DNA of 64,000 bases, taken from NCBI GenBank assembly GCA_027488905.1, contig JAIYAT010000035.1, forward strand, positions 62,001 through 126,000. Reading direction: 5' to 3'. The stretch is from Bacteroidota bacterium. Lineage in GTDB: Bacteria; Bacteroidota; Bacteroidia; UKL13-3. Under the pieces are notes generated by a model. That model did no database searches and was not told the DNA's origin. It saw nothing but the letters and a program-made list of their open reading frames with translations. A program made the position numbers and the translations under genes. Shown here in pieces: positions 1-8,992 of the stretch. Within the stretch, counting starts at the first letter, position 1. Each line of letters begins with the position of its first letter.

Positions 1-18
1 GTGAATAGCATTCGGTAA

Positions 19-309
19 TTATTTTATCCATTTTTTAGGATTGGTTGAGGTGTGTAAAATCGCAATTATCAAAATTTGATTTTCTTTAACTATGTAATGT
101 ATTCCAAAAGGGAATTTACTCAGAAATGCTACTCTAATTTGCTTATATCTTATTTGAATTAAGTTAGGATTTGATTGTATTAAATCTAAAACACTTATTA
201 GGTTTTGTTCAAATTTATTTCCGAGACCTTCATTTTGACTTTCATACCATAAAAAAGTCTCACGGATTTCAAATTCAGCCTTATTTGAAATAAATAACTC
301 AAAAATCAT
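19..309 (-). CDS. RelE/ParE-family toxin of a type II toxin-antitoxin pair
   Basis: A 96-residue basic protein with the size and layout of the RelE/ParE toxin superfamily. Family hallmarks are an early helical stretch containing the aromatic pair in FLWYESQ, a middle strand with basic residues (RYKQIRVAFL), a strand reading FPFGIHYIV, and the typical ending LHTSTNPKKW. Family members either cleave ribosome-bound mRNA (RelE) or poison gyrase (ParE); which applies here cannot be told from sequence. Its start codon overlaps the stop of the upstream gene at 306-512 by 4 bases, the usual antitoxin-then-toxin order with translational coupling. The family call is fairly safe and the target is unknown. 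Confidence 0.8.
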   Translation of the reverse strand: MIFELFISNKAEFEIRETFLWYESQNEGLGNKFEQNLISVLDLIQSNPNLIQIRYKQIRVAFLSKFPFGIHYIVKENQILIIAILHTSTNPKKWIK

Positions 310-512
310 TTTTTGAATATATCATTTTTAACATCTTTCCAAGGTCTTACTTCCATTTCGCCCGACTCAATCTCATTTAAGCGATATTCTACCTCAGTTA
401 TTTGCCAATCAGGAATATCCTCATTAAAAACTGACACATAATTTAAGGTCTTAATTATTTCCATAAAGGAGTTGAGTTTGTCATCTTCAACATTTAAGAT
501 TATTTGCGTCAT
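306..512 (-). CDS. Putative antitoxin partner (addiction-module type)
   Basis: A 68-residue acidic protein directly upstream of the RelE/ParE-like toxin, sharing 4 bases with it. It has no recognisable DNA-binding fold at the N-terminus (MTQIILNVEDDKLNSF). The C-terminal half, with RLNEIESGEME followed by RPWKDV, resembles the short unstable antitoxins of addiction modules, in which this segment wraps around the toxin. The assignment rests on size, charge, gene order and overlap more than on strong similarity. An AT-rich palindrome at 544-557 upstream could be an operator. Confidence 0.65.
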   Translation of the reverse strand: MTQIILNVEDDKLNSFMEIIKTLNYVSVFNEDIPDWQITEVEYRLNEIESGEMEVRPWKDVKNDIFKK

Positions 513-543
513 AATAAATTAATGAATAGTGTTTATTTAAAAA

Positions 544-557
544 TAAATTCGAATTTA
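544..557. promoter_or_regulatory. 14-bp perfect palindrome upstream of the antitoxin gene
   Basis: TAAATTCGAATTTA is a perfect 14-base palindrome lying about 32 bases upstream of the antitoxin start codon at 512. Type II modules are often autoregulated at such sites, so it is a candidate operator. In DNA this AT-rich, palindromes of this length also arise by chance. Confidence 0.25.
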
Positions 558-636
558 CTAAAAATATTGATTAGCAGTTTCAGTTTTAATAAATTAGTAA
601 TTCATATTCTTCAACCTAAATAGCGCTTTTTAATCA

Positions 637-3600
637 TTAAGCCACTATTTGTATTCTTGAGTACCCATTACCACTTGGAATAACTTCTACATGCGTGGCA
701 ATCCGTTCCTTAAGTTCTGATAAATGTGAGATTACGCCAATTATTTTACCTTCACTTTGCAAGTTAGACAAGGCAGAAAGCGCTACATCTAAATAATCCG
801 AGTCTAAGGTTCCAAAACCTTCATCAATAAAAAGGGTGTCTATACGCATGTTTTTACTCGCCATGTTAGATAGTCCCAATGCCAAGGATAAGGAAACAAT
901 AAACTTCTCTCCGCCCGAAAGATTCTGGGCAGTTCGCTCTTCATTGTTTTGAAATTTATCTACCACAGATAATTCAAAGGGATTGCTAATTTCTCCAGTT
1001 CTTTTGAGTAAGTATCTTTCCGACATTTTCTGCAACTGTTTGTTGGCCAAAGCTATCAAATGTTCAAACGTTAAGGCTTGCGCAAAATTGCGATATTTTC
1101 TGCCATCACTTGCGCCAATGAGCTTATCTAAATTACTCCATTTATTGCAGATTTCTTGTTGTTTTACTTTCTCTTTAAGTTTAATTCCACTTTCCTTTAA
1201 AGCTATTGCATTAGCATCTAAAGCTTGTTGGTTCGCACCCATTTTTTGCGAAACAAAATCTGAGTTTTGTTTCTTTTCTTTAAGTGTTATTTCAATTTCT
1301 TCAATGGCTTTCTCACTTAGTTTTTGCGATTGCTTTGCTATAAGTTCCTTTTCTTTTTCTTTAATAATTGCCTCAATTTTGGTTAACTCTATACTCGCAG
1401 TTTGATTTGATTTGTCTGCTTCATCCCTAACAAATTCAGCTTCTTTAAGTTGACTTTTGAGCATGCTTTCTTCTTTATCAACATGTTTTTCTCCAAATAT
1501 TTCAAGGCGTGCTAGGGTTAAATCTGACTTTTCAATTTCAAGCTTTTCTCTTTCTTTTTCTTTCTCTTTAAGTTGTGATAGGCCATTGTTAAAATTACTT
1601 TCAAAAATCGTTAGTTGGTTGTTTATCGCTTGTTTATCTTTGGTTAATTCTTCAATACTTTTTTGATTGAAGGTCCAATCTTCAAGGCATTTTTTGAGTG
1701 ATTCGATGGTATCAACCTCATAATATTTTAGCTCATTTAAAAAGGCATTGGTTGCTTGGTTATGCTTTTCATCTAGCGTTTTTGCAATTTCATTTTTACT
1801 GACAATATCTTGTTCAATTAAACTCAACTGCATCTTTACATCAATCATTCCTTGCTCTGCTTTTTGCCTTTCTTTTATTAAGATAGGTAGTTGTTGATCG
1901 CGCAAGTCAGTTATTTCTTTTTCAATTTCTGTGGCTTTATCAAGGTTGCTTTTTATGTTTTTGAAGTCGATTTGTTTGCTAGTTAAAAGAGTTTGAAGAA
2001 CTTCAATTTTATTTGACGCTTCAGGATAAATAAAACCATGATTTAAGGCTACTAAGGCTTCCTTATGTGTTAGAATATTTTCAATTAACGCTTGCAATTG
2101 CTTTTCGGCTTTGGCTTTTGAGGCTATGTTGTTTTTTCGGTTTGAACCTACTTCGGCAAGTTTAATTTCTTGAGTGGATTTAACTTTTGCTTTTTGGTCG
2201 AGTTCCAATTTTAGATTAAACAATGCTTGTTCTTGATTTCCGATTGAGGGAATATTTCCTATAGCATATGGGTGTTCAATTGCTCCGCAAAGCGGACAGG
2301 CTTCACCATCTTTTAGGTGTTGTCTATGTTCTGCCAAACTTAAAATGGTTCTATTTAAAAGTATATTTTCTTCTAAGAGTTTAATTTGTAAATTTAGGTT
2401 GGTTATGCTTGCAATTTCCGTTTCAATCTGTCCTTTAAGCAAGTAAGTTTCCTTGTCGAACAAAAGCAAATTCTGGTCATATTCTGCTGTTTCACCTTGG
2501 CTTTTAAGAATTGCCATTTCTGTTTCTATTAAGCCTTTGAGTTGCGTTCCAAAGTTTGTTATTTTCTCCTTTTCTGATTGTAATTCAGAAAGTTCTTTTC
2601 CTGCTAAAACGTTTAGTAATTCTTGTTTTCTTTCCTCAAGCTCCTTGTTCTTTAGGGTTAACTTTTGGTCACTTGTATGATACGAATCATTTGCTAAGGA
2701 TGCCTCAACTTTCTTTTGAGTAAAGGTTTGGTTCAACCCAACAATTTCATTGTTTAATTTTGTTAACAATTGGTTTTCTGCTTGCAGGGAAAGATGTTCT
2801 TTTTCAATTGCAGCAAATTGTGAAAGTAATGTTTCATATTTTAAATGATTTGCTTTCCAATGCTCTTTCTCTATAAGTTTTTTATTGGTTAACAGTAGTT
2901 GTTCTTTCTCCTTTTCAATTTTATGATGAAGGCTTTTCGATTCAATTTCTAAGGATGCAAGCGTATCCAAAATTGGTTTTAGTAAATTTTGCCTAATAGT
3001 TATTTTAGTATCTAGTTCTCTTACTTGCTTAAAAATTGGTTCATGCTTGCTTAATGTTTCTTTCGAAATCAATACAATGCTTTCTGCTTGGTCTACCTTA
3101 CTTTTTGTTATTTTTGCAATTTCTTGTAGCGCTGGTAAGTTTTGTTTTGCATCTTGAATTTGCTTTTGTAAAATGCTTAAGTCTAACAGCCATTTTCTTA
3201 CAGTTTCTAAGTCTTGCAACTCTTTGTCTAAATACTTTTTCTCCTTTTCTAAAAAACTAATTTCGTTTTCTAATGTCTTAGTTTCTTCATCAGAAAGCAC
3301 TTTAATTGCTTCTACGGCAAGTGAAATTTTTTCAAGTTTTTCTTTTTCAATTCTGTTGCGTTCAAACACTTTCTTAGAAATTTCTCCATAAATTTCTGTC
3401 CCAGTTATTTGCTCTAATAACTCACCTTTGTCGTTTTTATCTGCTTGTAGAAAGGCGGCAAAACTTCCTTGGGCAAGCATAATTACTTTGGTAAACTGCT
3501 CAAAACTCAATCCAATAATTTCTTCAATTTTCGTATCACAAGCACGAACTTGGTCGGCAATAATTATTCCATCAGCATCTGAAATAATGCGGTTAACTGG

Positions 3601-3918
3601 TTTTAAGTTTCCTGTTTTTGTTCTCTCTTGCTTCCAAGCGCTTTTCCAGATTTTACCTGCAACTTCAAAAGTAATTTCTGCATAACAATCCTTCTCACCT
3701 CTTGTCATTACAGCATTTTCATTGCCCGAAATTTCTACTCTTGGAGTTTTGCCATAAAATGCCAAAGCAATAGCATCTAATATAGAACTCTTGCCAGCAC
3801 CTGTTTTACCCGTAATGGCAAACAAGCCATCATTGGTAAACACGGAATTTGTAAAATCAATTTCGTTTTCTCCAGCAAGGGAATTGATGTTTTTAAATTT
3901 TAGTTTTAAAATTCTCAT
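637..3918 (-). CDS. sbcC: Exonuclease subunit SbcC (SMC-like ATPase)
   Basis: A 1093-residue SMC/Rad50-type ATPase, the motor subunit of the SbcCD nuclease that opens hairpins and processes double-strand ends. Visible features are a Walker A loop GKTGAGKS (residues 37-44), long heptad-rich coiled coils on both sides of a zinc-hook CPLC (Cys541 and Cys544), an ABC signature NLSGGEKF, and Walker B ending in Asp1032-Glu1033 (FIDEGFGTLD). Length is normal for the family. Its start overlaps the stop of sbcD by one base, so the two subunits are translationally coupled. The lysine- and glutamate-rich coiled coil produces many spurious open frames on the opposite strand. Confidence 0.97.
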   Translation of the reverse strand: MRILKLKFKNINSLAGENEIDFTNSVFTNDGLFAITGKTGAGKSSILDAIALAFYGKTPRVEISGNENAVMTRGEKDCYAEITFEVAGKIWKSAWKQERTKTGNLKPVNRIISDADGIIIADQVRACDTKIEEIIGLSFEQFTKVIMLAQGSFAAFLQADKNDKGELLEQITGTEIYGEISKKVFERNRIEKEKLEKISLAVEAIKVLSDEETKTLENEISFLEKEKKYLDKELQDLETVRKWLLDLSILQKQIQDAKQNLPALQEIAKITKSKVDQAESIVLISKETLSKHEPIFKQVRELDTKITIRQNLLKPILDTLASLEIESKSLHHKIEKEKEQLLLTNKKLIEKEHWKANHLKYETLLSQFAAIEKEHLSLQAENQLLTKLNNEIVGLNQTFTQKKVEASLANDSYHTSDQKLTLKNKELEERKQELLNVLAGKELSELQSEKEKITNFGTQLKGLIETEMAILKSQGETAEYDQNLLLFDKETYLLKGQIETEIASITNLNLQIKLLEENILLNRTILSLAEHRQHLKDGEACPLCGAIEHPYAIGNIPSIGNQEQALFNLKLELDQKAKVKSTQEIKLAEVGSNRKNNIASKAKAEKQLQALIENILTHKEALVALNHGFIYPEASNKIEVLQTLLTSKQIDFKNIKSNLDKATEIEKEITDLRDQQLPILIKERQKAEQGMIDVKMQLSLIEQDIVSKNEIAKTLDEKHNQATNAFLNELKYYEVDTIESLKKCLEDWTFNQKSIEELTKDKQAINNQLTIFESNFNNGLSQLKEKEKEREKLEIEKSDLTLARLEIFGEKHVDKEESMLKSQLKEAEFVRDEADKSNQTASIELTKIEAIIKEKEKELIAKQSQKLSEKAIEEIEITLKEKKQNSDFVSQKMGANQQALDANAIALKESGIKLKEKVKQQEICNKWSNLDKLIGASDGRKYRNFAQALTFEHLIALANKQLQKMSERYLLKRTGEISNPFELSVVDKFQNNEERTAQNLSGGEKFIVSLSLALGLSNMASKNMRIDTLFIDEGFGTLDSDYLDVALSALSNLQSEGKIIGVISHLSELKERIATHVEVIPSGNGYSRIQIVA

Positions 3919-5135
3919 TAATCAGCACTCCCCACTTTTAAACTGTCTACAATTTCTCGGTAAGATTCTATCAAAGTAGTTTTCTGTTCTTCATTTATGT
4001 TGGATTTTTCCAAAAGTTTATTAAATACTTCAGTAGTGTTAAGTTCTTCTAAGGAAAGGGTAGCGTCTTCTAATGATAATTCTTCATTCAAAAATTGTCT
4101 GTTTTGAAGTTTTAATACTTCAATATTGCTGTCTTTTTTTTGTTCATTTACCCATGTATGAAAATCTGGAAAAAGTTCATCGCCTTTGTAAATAATTTCT
4201 ACCCAAACGTTACTTTTTTCTTGTTTCAATTTTTGGAGGCTTTCCAAAATATTAGCTTTGTTACCCGAAATTGATGCAAGTTTTTGAAAGACAGGGATCT
4301 CAATGGTTTCAATAGTTCTTCCATTGTTAAAATCAATTATATAAACGCATTTGCTTTGTTTTGCCTCTCCAAAACCCATTGGAATTGGGGAGCCGCAATA
4401 CCTTATATGCTCCTTAATAGCTGAAGGAACATGGTAATGTCCTAGTGCGACATAATCAAAAGTATCAGGAAAAATATCGCTACCAACAGCTTCTATATTG
4501 CCAATGTAAGTTTCGCGCACGCCATCATCTTCGTTTCTTTTCCCTCCAGCAACAGACAAATGTCCTGTAGCAATTATGGGTAGGTTTGAACCAATCTCTA
4601 TCCGTTTTTGAAAAGCCAAGGCTGCAATTGCCTCGTAATGTTTTTTGATGTTTTCATTAATGCGTTTAGACCTATCACTATAACTTTCTCCTTCTGCAAA
4701 CCTACTAATATCTCGTTCTCTTAAAAATGGAACACCACAAACAATTGCAATTGGATTTTCTAGTTGGTCCTTTATCACAAGAATTTCATCTTCAATATTC
4801 TCTGTAGCATTGCCTATTACGCTAACGTTCAGCGCTGCAAGTATTGCTTTAGGAGCATTCAAAAAACTTGGAGAATCATGATTTCCGCCTACCACAACCA
4901 CATTTTTACAATCAGTATGTTTGATGTTTATCAAAAAGTCGTAATACATTTTTTGTGAAGTACTACTAGGAGATGCTGTATCAAAAATATCACCAGCTAC
5001 CAATAATAAATCTATCTTTTGTGCTTGAATGGTGGTGATAAGCCAACTTAAAAATGCTTTGTGTTCCTCTGTGCGCTCTTTTTTAGCATAGAGTGTTCTG
5101 CCTAGGTGCCAATCGGAGGTATGAAGTATTCTCAT
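3918..5135 (-). CDS. sbcD: Exonuclease subunit SbcD (Mre11-like nuclease)
   Basis: A 405-residue calcineurin-like metallophosphoesterase, the nuclease subunit of SbcCD. The metal-binding motifs are in order: TSDWHLGR (Asp8, His10), GDIFD (Asp49), GGNHDS (Asn85, His86), then GHLSVAG and ALGHYHVP. It is the promoter-proximal gene of the pair and overlaps sbcC by one base. Family length and motif set are complete, so an active Mn-dependent 3'-5' exonuclease and endonuclease is expected. Confidence 0.97.
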   Translation of the reverse strand: MRILHTSDWHLGRTLYAKKERTEEHKAFLSWLITTIQAQKIDLLLVAGDIFDTASPSSTSQKMYYDFLINIKHTDCKNVVVVGGNHDSPSFLNAPKAILAALNVSVIGNATENIEDEILVIKDQLENPIAIVCGVPFLRERDISRFAEGESYSDRSKRINENIKKHYEAIAALAFQKRIEIGSNLPIIATGHLSVAGGKRNEDDGVRETYIGNIEAVGSDIFPDTFDYVALGHYHVPSAIKEHIRYCGSPIPMGFGEAKQSKCVYIIDFNNGRTIETIEIPVFQKLASISGNKANILESLQKLKQEKSNVWVEIIYKGDELFPDFHTWVNEQKKDSNIEVLKLQNRQFLNEELSLEDATLSLEELNTTEVFNKLLEKSNINEEQKTTLIESYREIVDSLKVGSAD

Positions 5136-5186
5136 GTACCCGCAAATTGCGCAAAAAAATTAGCTACTCAAATTTTAGTTTTGAAC

Positions 5187-5879
5187 CTATAATACATATA
5201 GTTTCCAATCAATGGGTTCTAGGTTTTTGCTGACTAACCATTCATTTGTTGTACTAAAATGTTTACAATCAAAAAAGCCTTTGTGCGCTGAAAGTGGAGA
5301 AGGATGTGGTGCTTTTAAGATTAGATGTTTATGTGCATCTATTAAACTTGCTTTACTTTGAGCAAATGCACCCCAAAGCATAAAAATTACATTGACTTTT
5401 TGCTCACTGATGGTTTTGATTACTGTATCAGTAAACTCTTCCCATCCTTTCTTTTGGTGACTGCCCGCATTGCCGGCTTCTACAGTTAAGGTTGCATTCA
5501 ATAGCAACACCCCTCGTTCTGCCCATTTACTTAAATTGCCACTAGCTGGAATCATAAATCCCGGAACATCTGCCATACAAGCTTTAAGGATATTTAACAA
5601 AGAGGGAGGATAAGGCACGCCATCATTCACAGAAAAACTTAAGCCATGCGCTTGGTTAGGCCCATGGTAGGGGTCTTGACCTAAAATAACAACTTTTACA
5701 TCTTCAAACTTGGTTCTGTTAAACGCCTCGAAAATCAAGGGTCCTGGAGGGTAAATAATCTTACCAGCTGCCTTTTCTGTTTTTAAGAACTGACTTAAAT
5801 TTTTAAAAGAAGGAGCCTCAAAAGCTGGTGCTAGTTTTTCTTTCCAAGAATCCTCTATTTTGACTGAAACATTTGTCAT
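5187..5879 (-). CDS. ung: Uracil-DNA glycosylase, family 1
   Basis: A 230-residue family 1 uracil-DNA glycosylase, which removes uracil from DNA as the first step of base excision repair. The water-activating loop GQDPYHG (residues 67-73, catalytic Asp69) and the leucine loop HPSPLS (His192 to Ser197) are intact. I chose the ATG at 5879; a TTG three codons upstream is in frame but less likely. A good Bacteroidota-type promoter (5911-5942) would give a leader of about 28 bases. It is a separate unit from sbcDC and divergent from dapD. Confidence 0.97.
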   Translation of the reverse strand: MTNVSVKIEDSWKEKLAPAFEAPSFKNLSQFLKTEKAAGKIIYPPGPLIFEAFNRTKFEDVKVVILGQDPYHGPNQAHGLSFSVNDGVPYPPSLLNILKACMADVPGFMIPASGNLSKWAERGVLLLNATLTVEAGNAGSHQKKGWEEFTDTVIKTISEQKVNVIFMLWGAFAQSKASLIDAHKHLILKAPHPSPLSAHKGFFDCKHFSTTNEWLVSKNLEPIDWKLYVL

Positions 5880-5910
5880 AAGTGCCAAACCTTTTTTATA
5901 TGAAGCCTTC

Positions 5911-5942
5911 CAAATTTAATATAAAACAAGGGTTAAATTCAA
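5911..5942 (-). promoter_or_regulatory. Bacteroidota-type promoter for ung
   Basis: On the minus strand, TTG (5940-5942), 21 bases, then TAAATTTG (5911-5918) matches the consensus TTG-N19-21-TAnnTTTG exactly. Transcription would start near 5907, about 28 bases before the ATG. Confidence 0.6.
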
Positions 5943-5947
5943 ATACC

Positions 5948-5978
5948 TTGCATTTGTCGCGTTTGCACTTCACTTTTG
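5948..5978 (+). promoter_or_regulatory. Candidate promoter for dapD
   Basis: TTG (5948-5950), a 20-base spacer and CACTTTTG (5971-5978), one mismatch from TAnnTTTG. The box ends only 4 bases before the dapD ATG at 5983, so if used it would give an essentially leaderless mRNA. Confidence 0.4.
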
Positions 5979-5982
5979 CCAT

Positions 5983-6795
5983 ATGGAATTGCAAACACTA
6001 ATTGAAAATGCTTGGGATAACAGAGCATTGTTAAAAGAAGAAAATACTCGATTTGCTATTGAGCAGGTTATTGAACAACTAGATAAAGGAACCTTGCGTG
6101 TTGCAGAGCCTATAAATGATGGCTGGCAGGTTAATGATTGGATCAAGAAGGCAGTAATTCTTTATTTTCCAATTCGCCAAATGGAAACTATAGAAGTTGG
6201 ACCAATGGAGTTTCATGATAAAATGGCACTCAAAAAGAATTATGCAGAACTTGGTGTGCGTGTGGTTCCTCATGGAATTGCACGTTATGGTGCCTTTTTA
6301 GCAAAAGGTGTTATCATGATGCCGAGTTATGTAAATATTGGTGCTTATGTTGATGAAGGCACTATGGTAGATACTTGGGCAACCGTTGGTTCTTGTGCAC
6401 AAATTGGAAAAAACGTTCACTTAAGTGGTGGGGTTGGAATTGGTGGTGTTTTAGAACCTGTTCAAGCCGCACCTGTAATCATTGAAGATAATTGCTTTAT
6501 TGGATCAAGATGCATTGTTGTAGAAGGAGTGAAGGTAGAAAAGGAAGCAGTGCTTGGTGCAGGTGTTACCTTAACCAGGAGCACCAAAATTATTGATGTT
6601 ACTGGCAACGAACCTCTCGAGTATAAAGGTATTGTTCCAGCTCGCTCTGTTGTAATTCCAGGATCTTATACTAAAACGTTTGCTGCTGGAGATTTTCAGG
6701 TGCCTTGTGCTTTAATTATAGGAAAACGTAAACCAAGCACAGATTTAAAAACATCTTTAAACAATGCCCTTAGAGAGTATAATGTAGCAGTTTAA
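5983..6795 (+). CDS. dapD: Tetrahydrodipicolinate N-succinyltransferase
   Basis: A 270-residue enzyme of the succinylase branch of lysine and diaminopimelate synthesis; it transfers succinyl from succinyl-CoA to tetrahydrodipicolinate. The N-terminal part is helical. The middle carries the hexapeptide repeats of a left-handed beta-helix (VNIGAYVDEGTMVD, VGSCAQIGKNVHL, then DNCFIGSRCIVVEGV). The C-terminal strand region KTFAAGDFQVPCALIIGKR is typical. Diaminopimelate also feeds peptidoglycan cross-linking. It stands alone on the plus strand and abuts the convergent TonB-dependent receptor gene with no spacer. Confidence 0.96.
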   Translation: MELQTLIENAWDNRALLKEENTRFAIEQVIEQLDKGTLRVAEPINDGWQVNDWIKKAVILYFPIRQMETIEVGPMEFHDKMALKKNYAELGVRVVPHGIARYGAFLAKGVIMMPSYVNIGAYVDEGTMVDTWATVGSCAQIGKNVHLSGGVGIGGVLEPVQAAPVIIEDNCFIGSRCIVVEGVKVEKEAVLGAGVTLTRSTKIIDVTGNEPLEYKGIVPARSVVIPGSYTKTFAAGDFQVPCALIIGKRKPSTDLKTSLNNALREYNVAV

Positions 6796-8982
6796 TCATA
6801 ACCTTAAACGTACACTTAATACTATAGTTCTGCCTGCAGCACTGATACCAGAACGGTAGGTTCTATATCTTTCATCTAGCAAGTTCTCAACTGCTACTTG
6901 AAAGTCATAATACTTTTTAAAGGTATAAGAGATTCTAAAATTCAAGGTTTGCCATGCTGGGGAATAAGGCAAGCCGTTTGCATCTTTTGCATATAAAAAA
7001 GCACTGCCTTTGGCCTCTTGAGATAAATCATCGTTTTGCATACTAGCTGCCCAGTTTAGGTAGAAGCTTGTTTCCCATTGCTTCGCAGAGTGGCTTAAAA
7101 CAATGTTGCCAAAACTCGGACTTAAATGCACCATCGGACTTTGGGTACCATCCTCTGTTTCTTCAATTCCATTTTGAAAATTATATGTTCCTCTTAAACT
7201 AAATTGAAAAGGCAAAGAAATCCTTGCAATTGCCTGAAAGCCGTAAACCCTTGCAAATGCAGCATTTTGTAAGGTTTGAATCTTACTCATCACGCCATCA
7301 TATAACAAACTATCCAAGCCATTTACTGTGCTACTTCTTCTAACCATAGCGCCATTTAAGTAAGTATAATATCCGCAAAAGTCTAAAGCCAAATACTTCC
7401 ATATAAGTAGGTTCAAACCGCTTTCTGCTTGCCAAGCCTGTTCCGCATTTAAATTATTATTTGGTAACAATACCGCTCCTGGTTCCGAGTCAAATACTTT
7501 GCCTAAATCATCTACATTTGGTGCTCTAAACCCACTTGATAAATTAAATCTAAAACTGTTTGTGGCTGTTGCATTATAAACCCATCCTAAGGCTCCTGTA
7601 AAGGCAGGTTTAAAACTATTTGTATTTTCAAATTGGATGGGGAAGTAATTTGCATTGTTTGAAAAATCAGCATTTACAGCAAAGTAATTTGCCCTAATAC
7701 CAGCATTTAAATGATGTTTTTGGGCAGGCGTATAATGAAAGGCTGCATATAAAGAACCAGTTTGCCAAAAGGAATTTGGATAACGTGATGGTCCGTTTTC
7801 TAACTGCTGAGTATAAATATTTTGGTTGGTGCCCGTTGATTTCACTTGGTTACCAACCCATTCTGCTCCATATCTTAAATTGGTTTTGATTCCAAAGTGT
7901 TTTTCAAAATCTAGGTTCAAATTATAAGCATTTACCTTTTCCATTCTGTTTTTCAAGATAGGTTCATTGAAATTTCTATCGTGTCTACTTTCTTGAAATT
8001 GTTGGAAAGCCAAATGAATTTTGGCATTATCAAACCAAAAGTTCGCCTTTTTTAAATCGGCTTCTAATAAGTTCATCAACCAAATTTGAGGGCCATAATA
8101 CCACTCAGCACTATAAGGATTTCCATTAGCTCGCAACCTATTGAGTCGATCGTAACGTGGGTTATTGCTCGATTTTGAATAGTTAGTTGTCCATTCTATT
8201 TCCAAATGTTTGTTTGGTTCAAACCGAAACTTTTGCAAAATATTGAATTGCGTGTAGGCTGTTGGCGATTGCAATAACGGCTCATTGATTTGTACTTTTC
8301 TATCAAGGGTGTCAAATTTTTGCACAACAAAGGTTTGCAAATAATCATTTGGGCCGTTTGAACCCATTTTTAAATCTCCAAATTGATTGGCTGTGAATGC
8401 AGTAAGGGAGGCAAAGTGGGTTGATCCAAGATTGATTCGTCCATGATAAGTGAACTCATTATTGGCTGACGAGAAACGCGTGGCTACTTGTGCTGATGAT
8501 TTAAATCCATCCTTCTCAAATTTTGGTTGTATGGTTTTAAAACTAATTACACCTCCAATGGCATCGCTTCCATACATTACCGAACCTGGGCCATAACAAA
8601 TCTCTGCCTTTTCTATAACAAATGGGTCTAATACTATTACTTGTTGAAGGTTTCCTGCTCTAAAAATGGCGGTGTTCATTCTAACTCCGTCAATGGCTAA
8701 TAACAATCTGTTGGTACCAAAGCCTCTTATCATTGGGCTTCCGCCGCTTTGTTGACTTTTCTGAATAAATACTTCCCCGCCTAATCCAAGTAAATCTGCC
8801 GCTGTTTGGGGTTGAAACTGTTTAATTTGTTTTTGAGAAATTACACCTGTTTTGAGTGTTAAAGTTTTAAATGCTGTTGGTAATCTAAACGCATTTATTA
8901 CTAGCGAATCTAATATATTGGCTTGACCCAATAGTTGAAAAGAAAGTAAACCATAAACAAAAATTAGGAAAAGCCTTTTCAT
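6796..8982 (-). CDS. TonB-dependent outer-membrane receptor
   Basis: A 728-residue outer-membrane receptor that imports a ligand using energy from TonB. It has a signal peptide (MKRLFLIFVYGLLSFQLLGQ), a plug domain with PMIRGFGTNRLLLAIDGVRM and YGPGSVMYGSDAIGGVI, then a beta-barrel ending in FQVAVENLLDERYRTY and a terminal arginine/leucine strand. The plug wording resembles the haemin/haemoglobin or vitamin receptor group more than SusC, but the substrate cannot be assigned. I chose the ATG at 8982 because it opens the signal peptide; longer in-frame starts would run through the DUF4290 gene. It lies 10 bases behind DUF4290 and probably shares the recN transcript. Confidence 0.92.
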   Translation of the reverse strand: MKRLFLIFVYGLLSFQLLGQANILDSLVINAFRLPTAFKTLTLKTGVISQKQIKQFQPQTAADLLGLGGEVFIQKSQQSGGSPMIRGFGTNRLLLAIDGVRMNTAIFRAGNLQQVIVLDPFVIEKAEICYGPGSVMYGSDAIGGVISFKTIQPKFEKDGFKSSAQVATRFSSANNEFTYHGRINLGSTHFASLTAFTANQFGDLKMGSNGPNDYLQTFVVQKFDTLDRKVQINEPLLQSPTAYTQFNILQKFRFEPNKHLEIEWTTNYSKSSNNPRYDRLNRLRANGNPYSAEWYYGPQIWLMNLLEADLKKANFWFDNAKIHLAFQQFQESRHDRNFNEPILKNRMEKVNAYNLNLDFEKHFGIKTNLRYGAEWVGNQVKSTGTNQNIYTQQLENGPSRYPNSFWQTGSLYAAFHYTPAQKHHLNAGIRANYFAVNADFSNNANYFPIQFENTNSFKPAFTGALGWVYNATATNSFRFNLSSGFRAPNVDDLGKVFDSEPGAVLLPNNNLNAEQAWQAESGLNLLIWKYLALDFCGYYTYLNGAMVRRSSTVNGLDSLLYDGVMSKIQTLQNAAFARVYGFQAIARISLPFQFSLRGTYNFQNGIEETEDGTQSPMVHLSPSFGNIVLSHSAKQWETSFYLNWAASMQNDDLSQEAKGSAFLYAKDANGLPYSPAWQTLNFRISYTFKKYYDFQVAVENLLDERYRTYRSGISAAGRTIVLSVRLRL

Positions 8983-8992
8983 GGCTGACGCG

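Noticed and set aside
983-3979. Several plus-strand frames of 60-140 codons inside sbcC
   Set aside because: They are antisense shadows of the Lys/Glu-rich coiled coil and read as Ser/Phe/Leu-rich low-complexity peptides.
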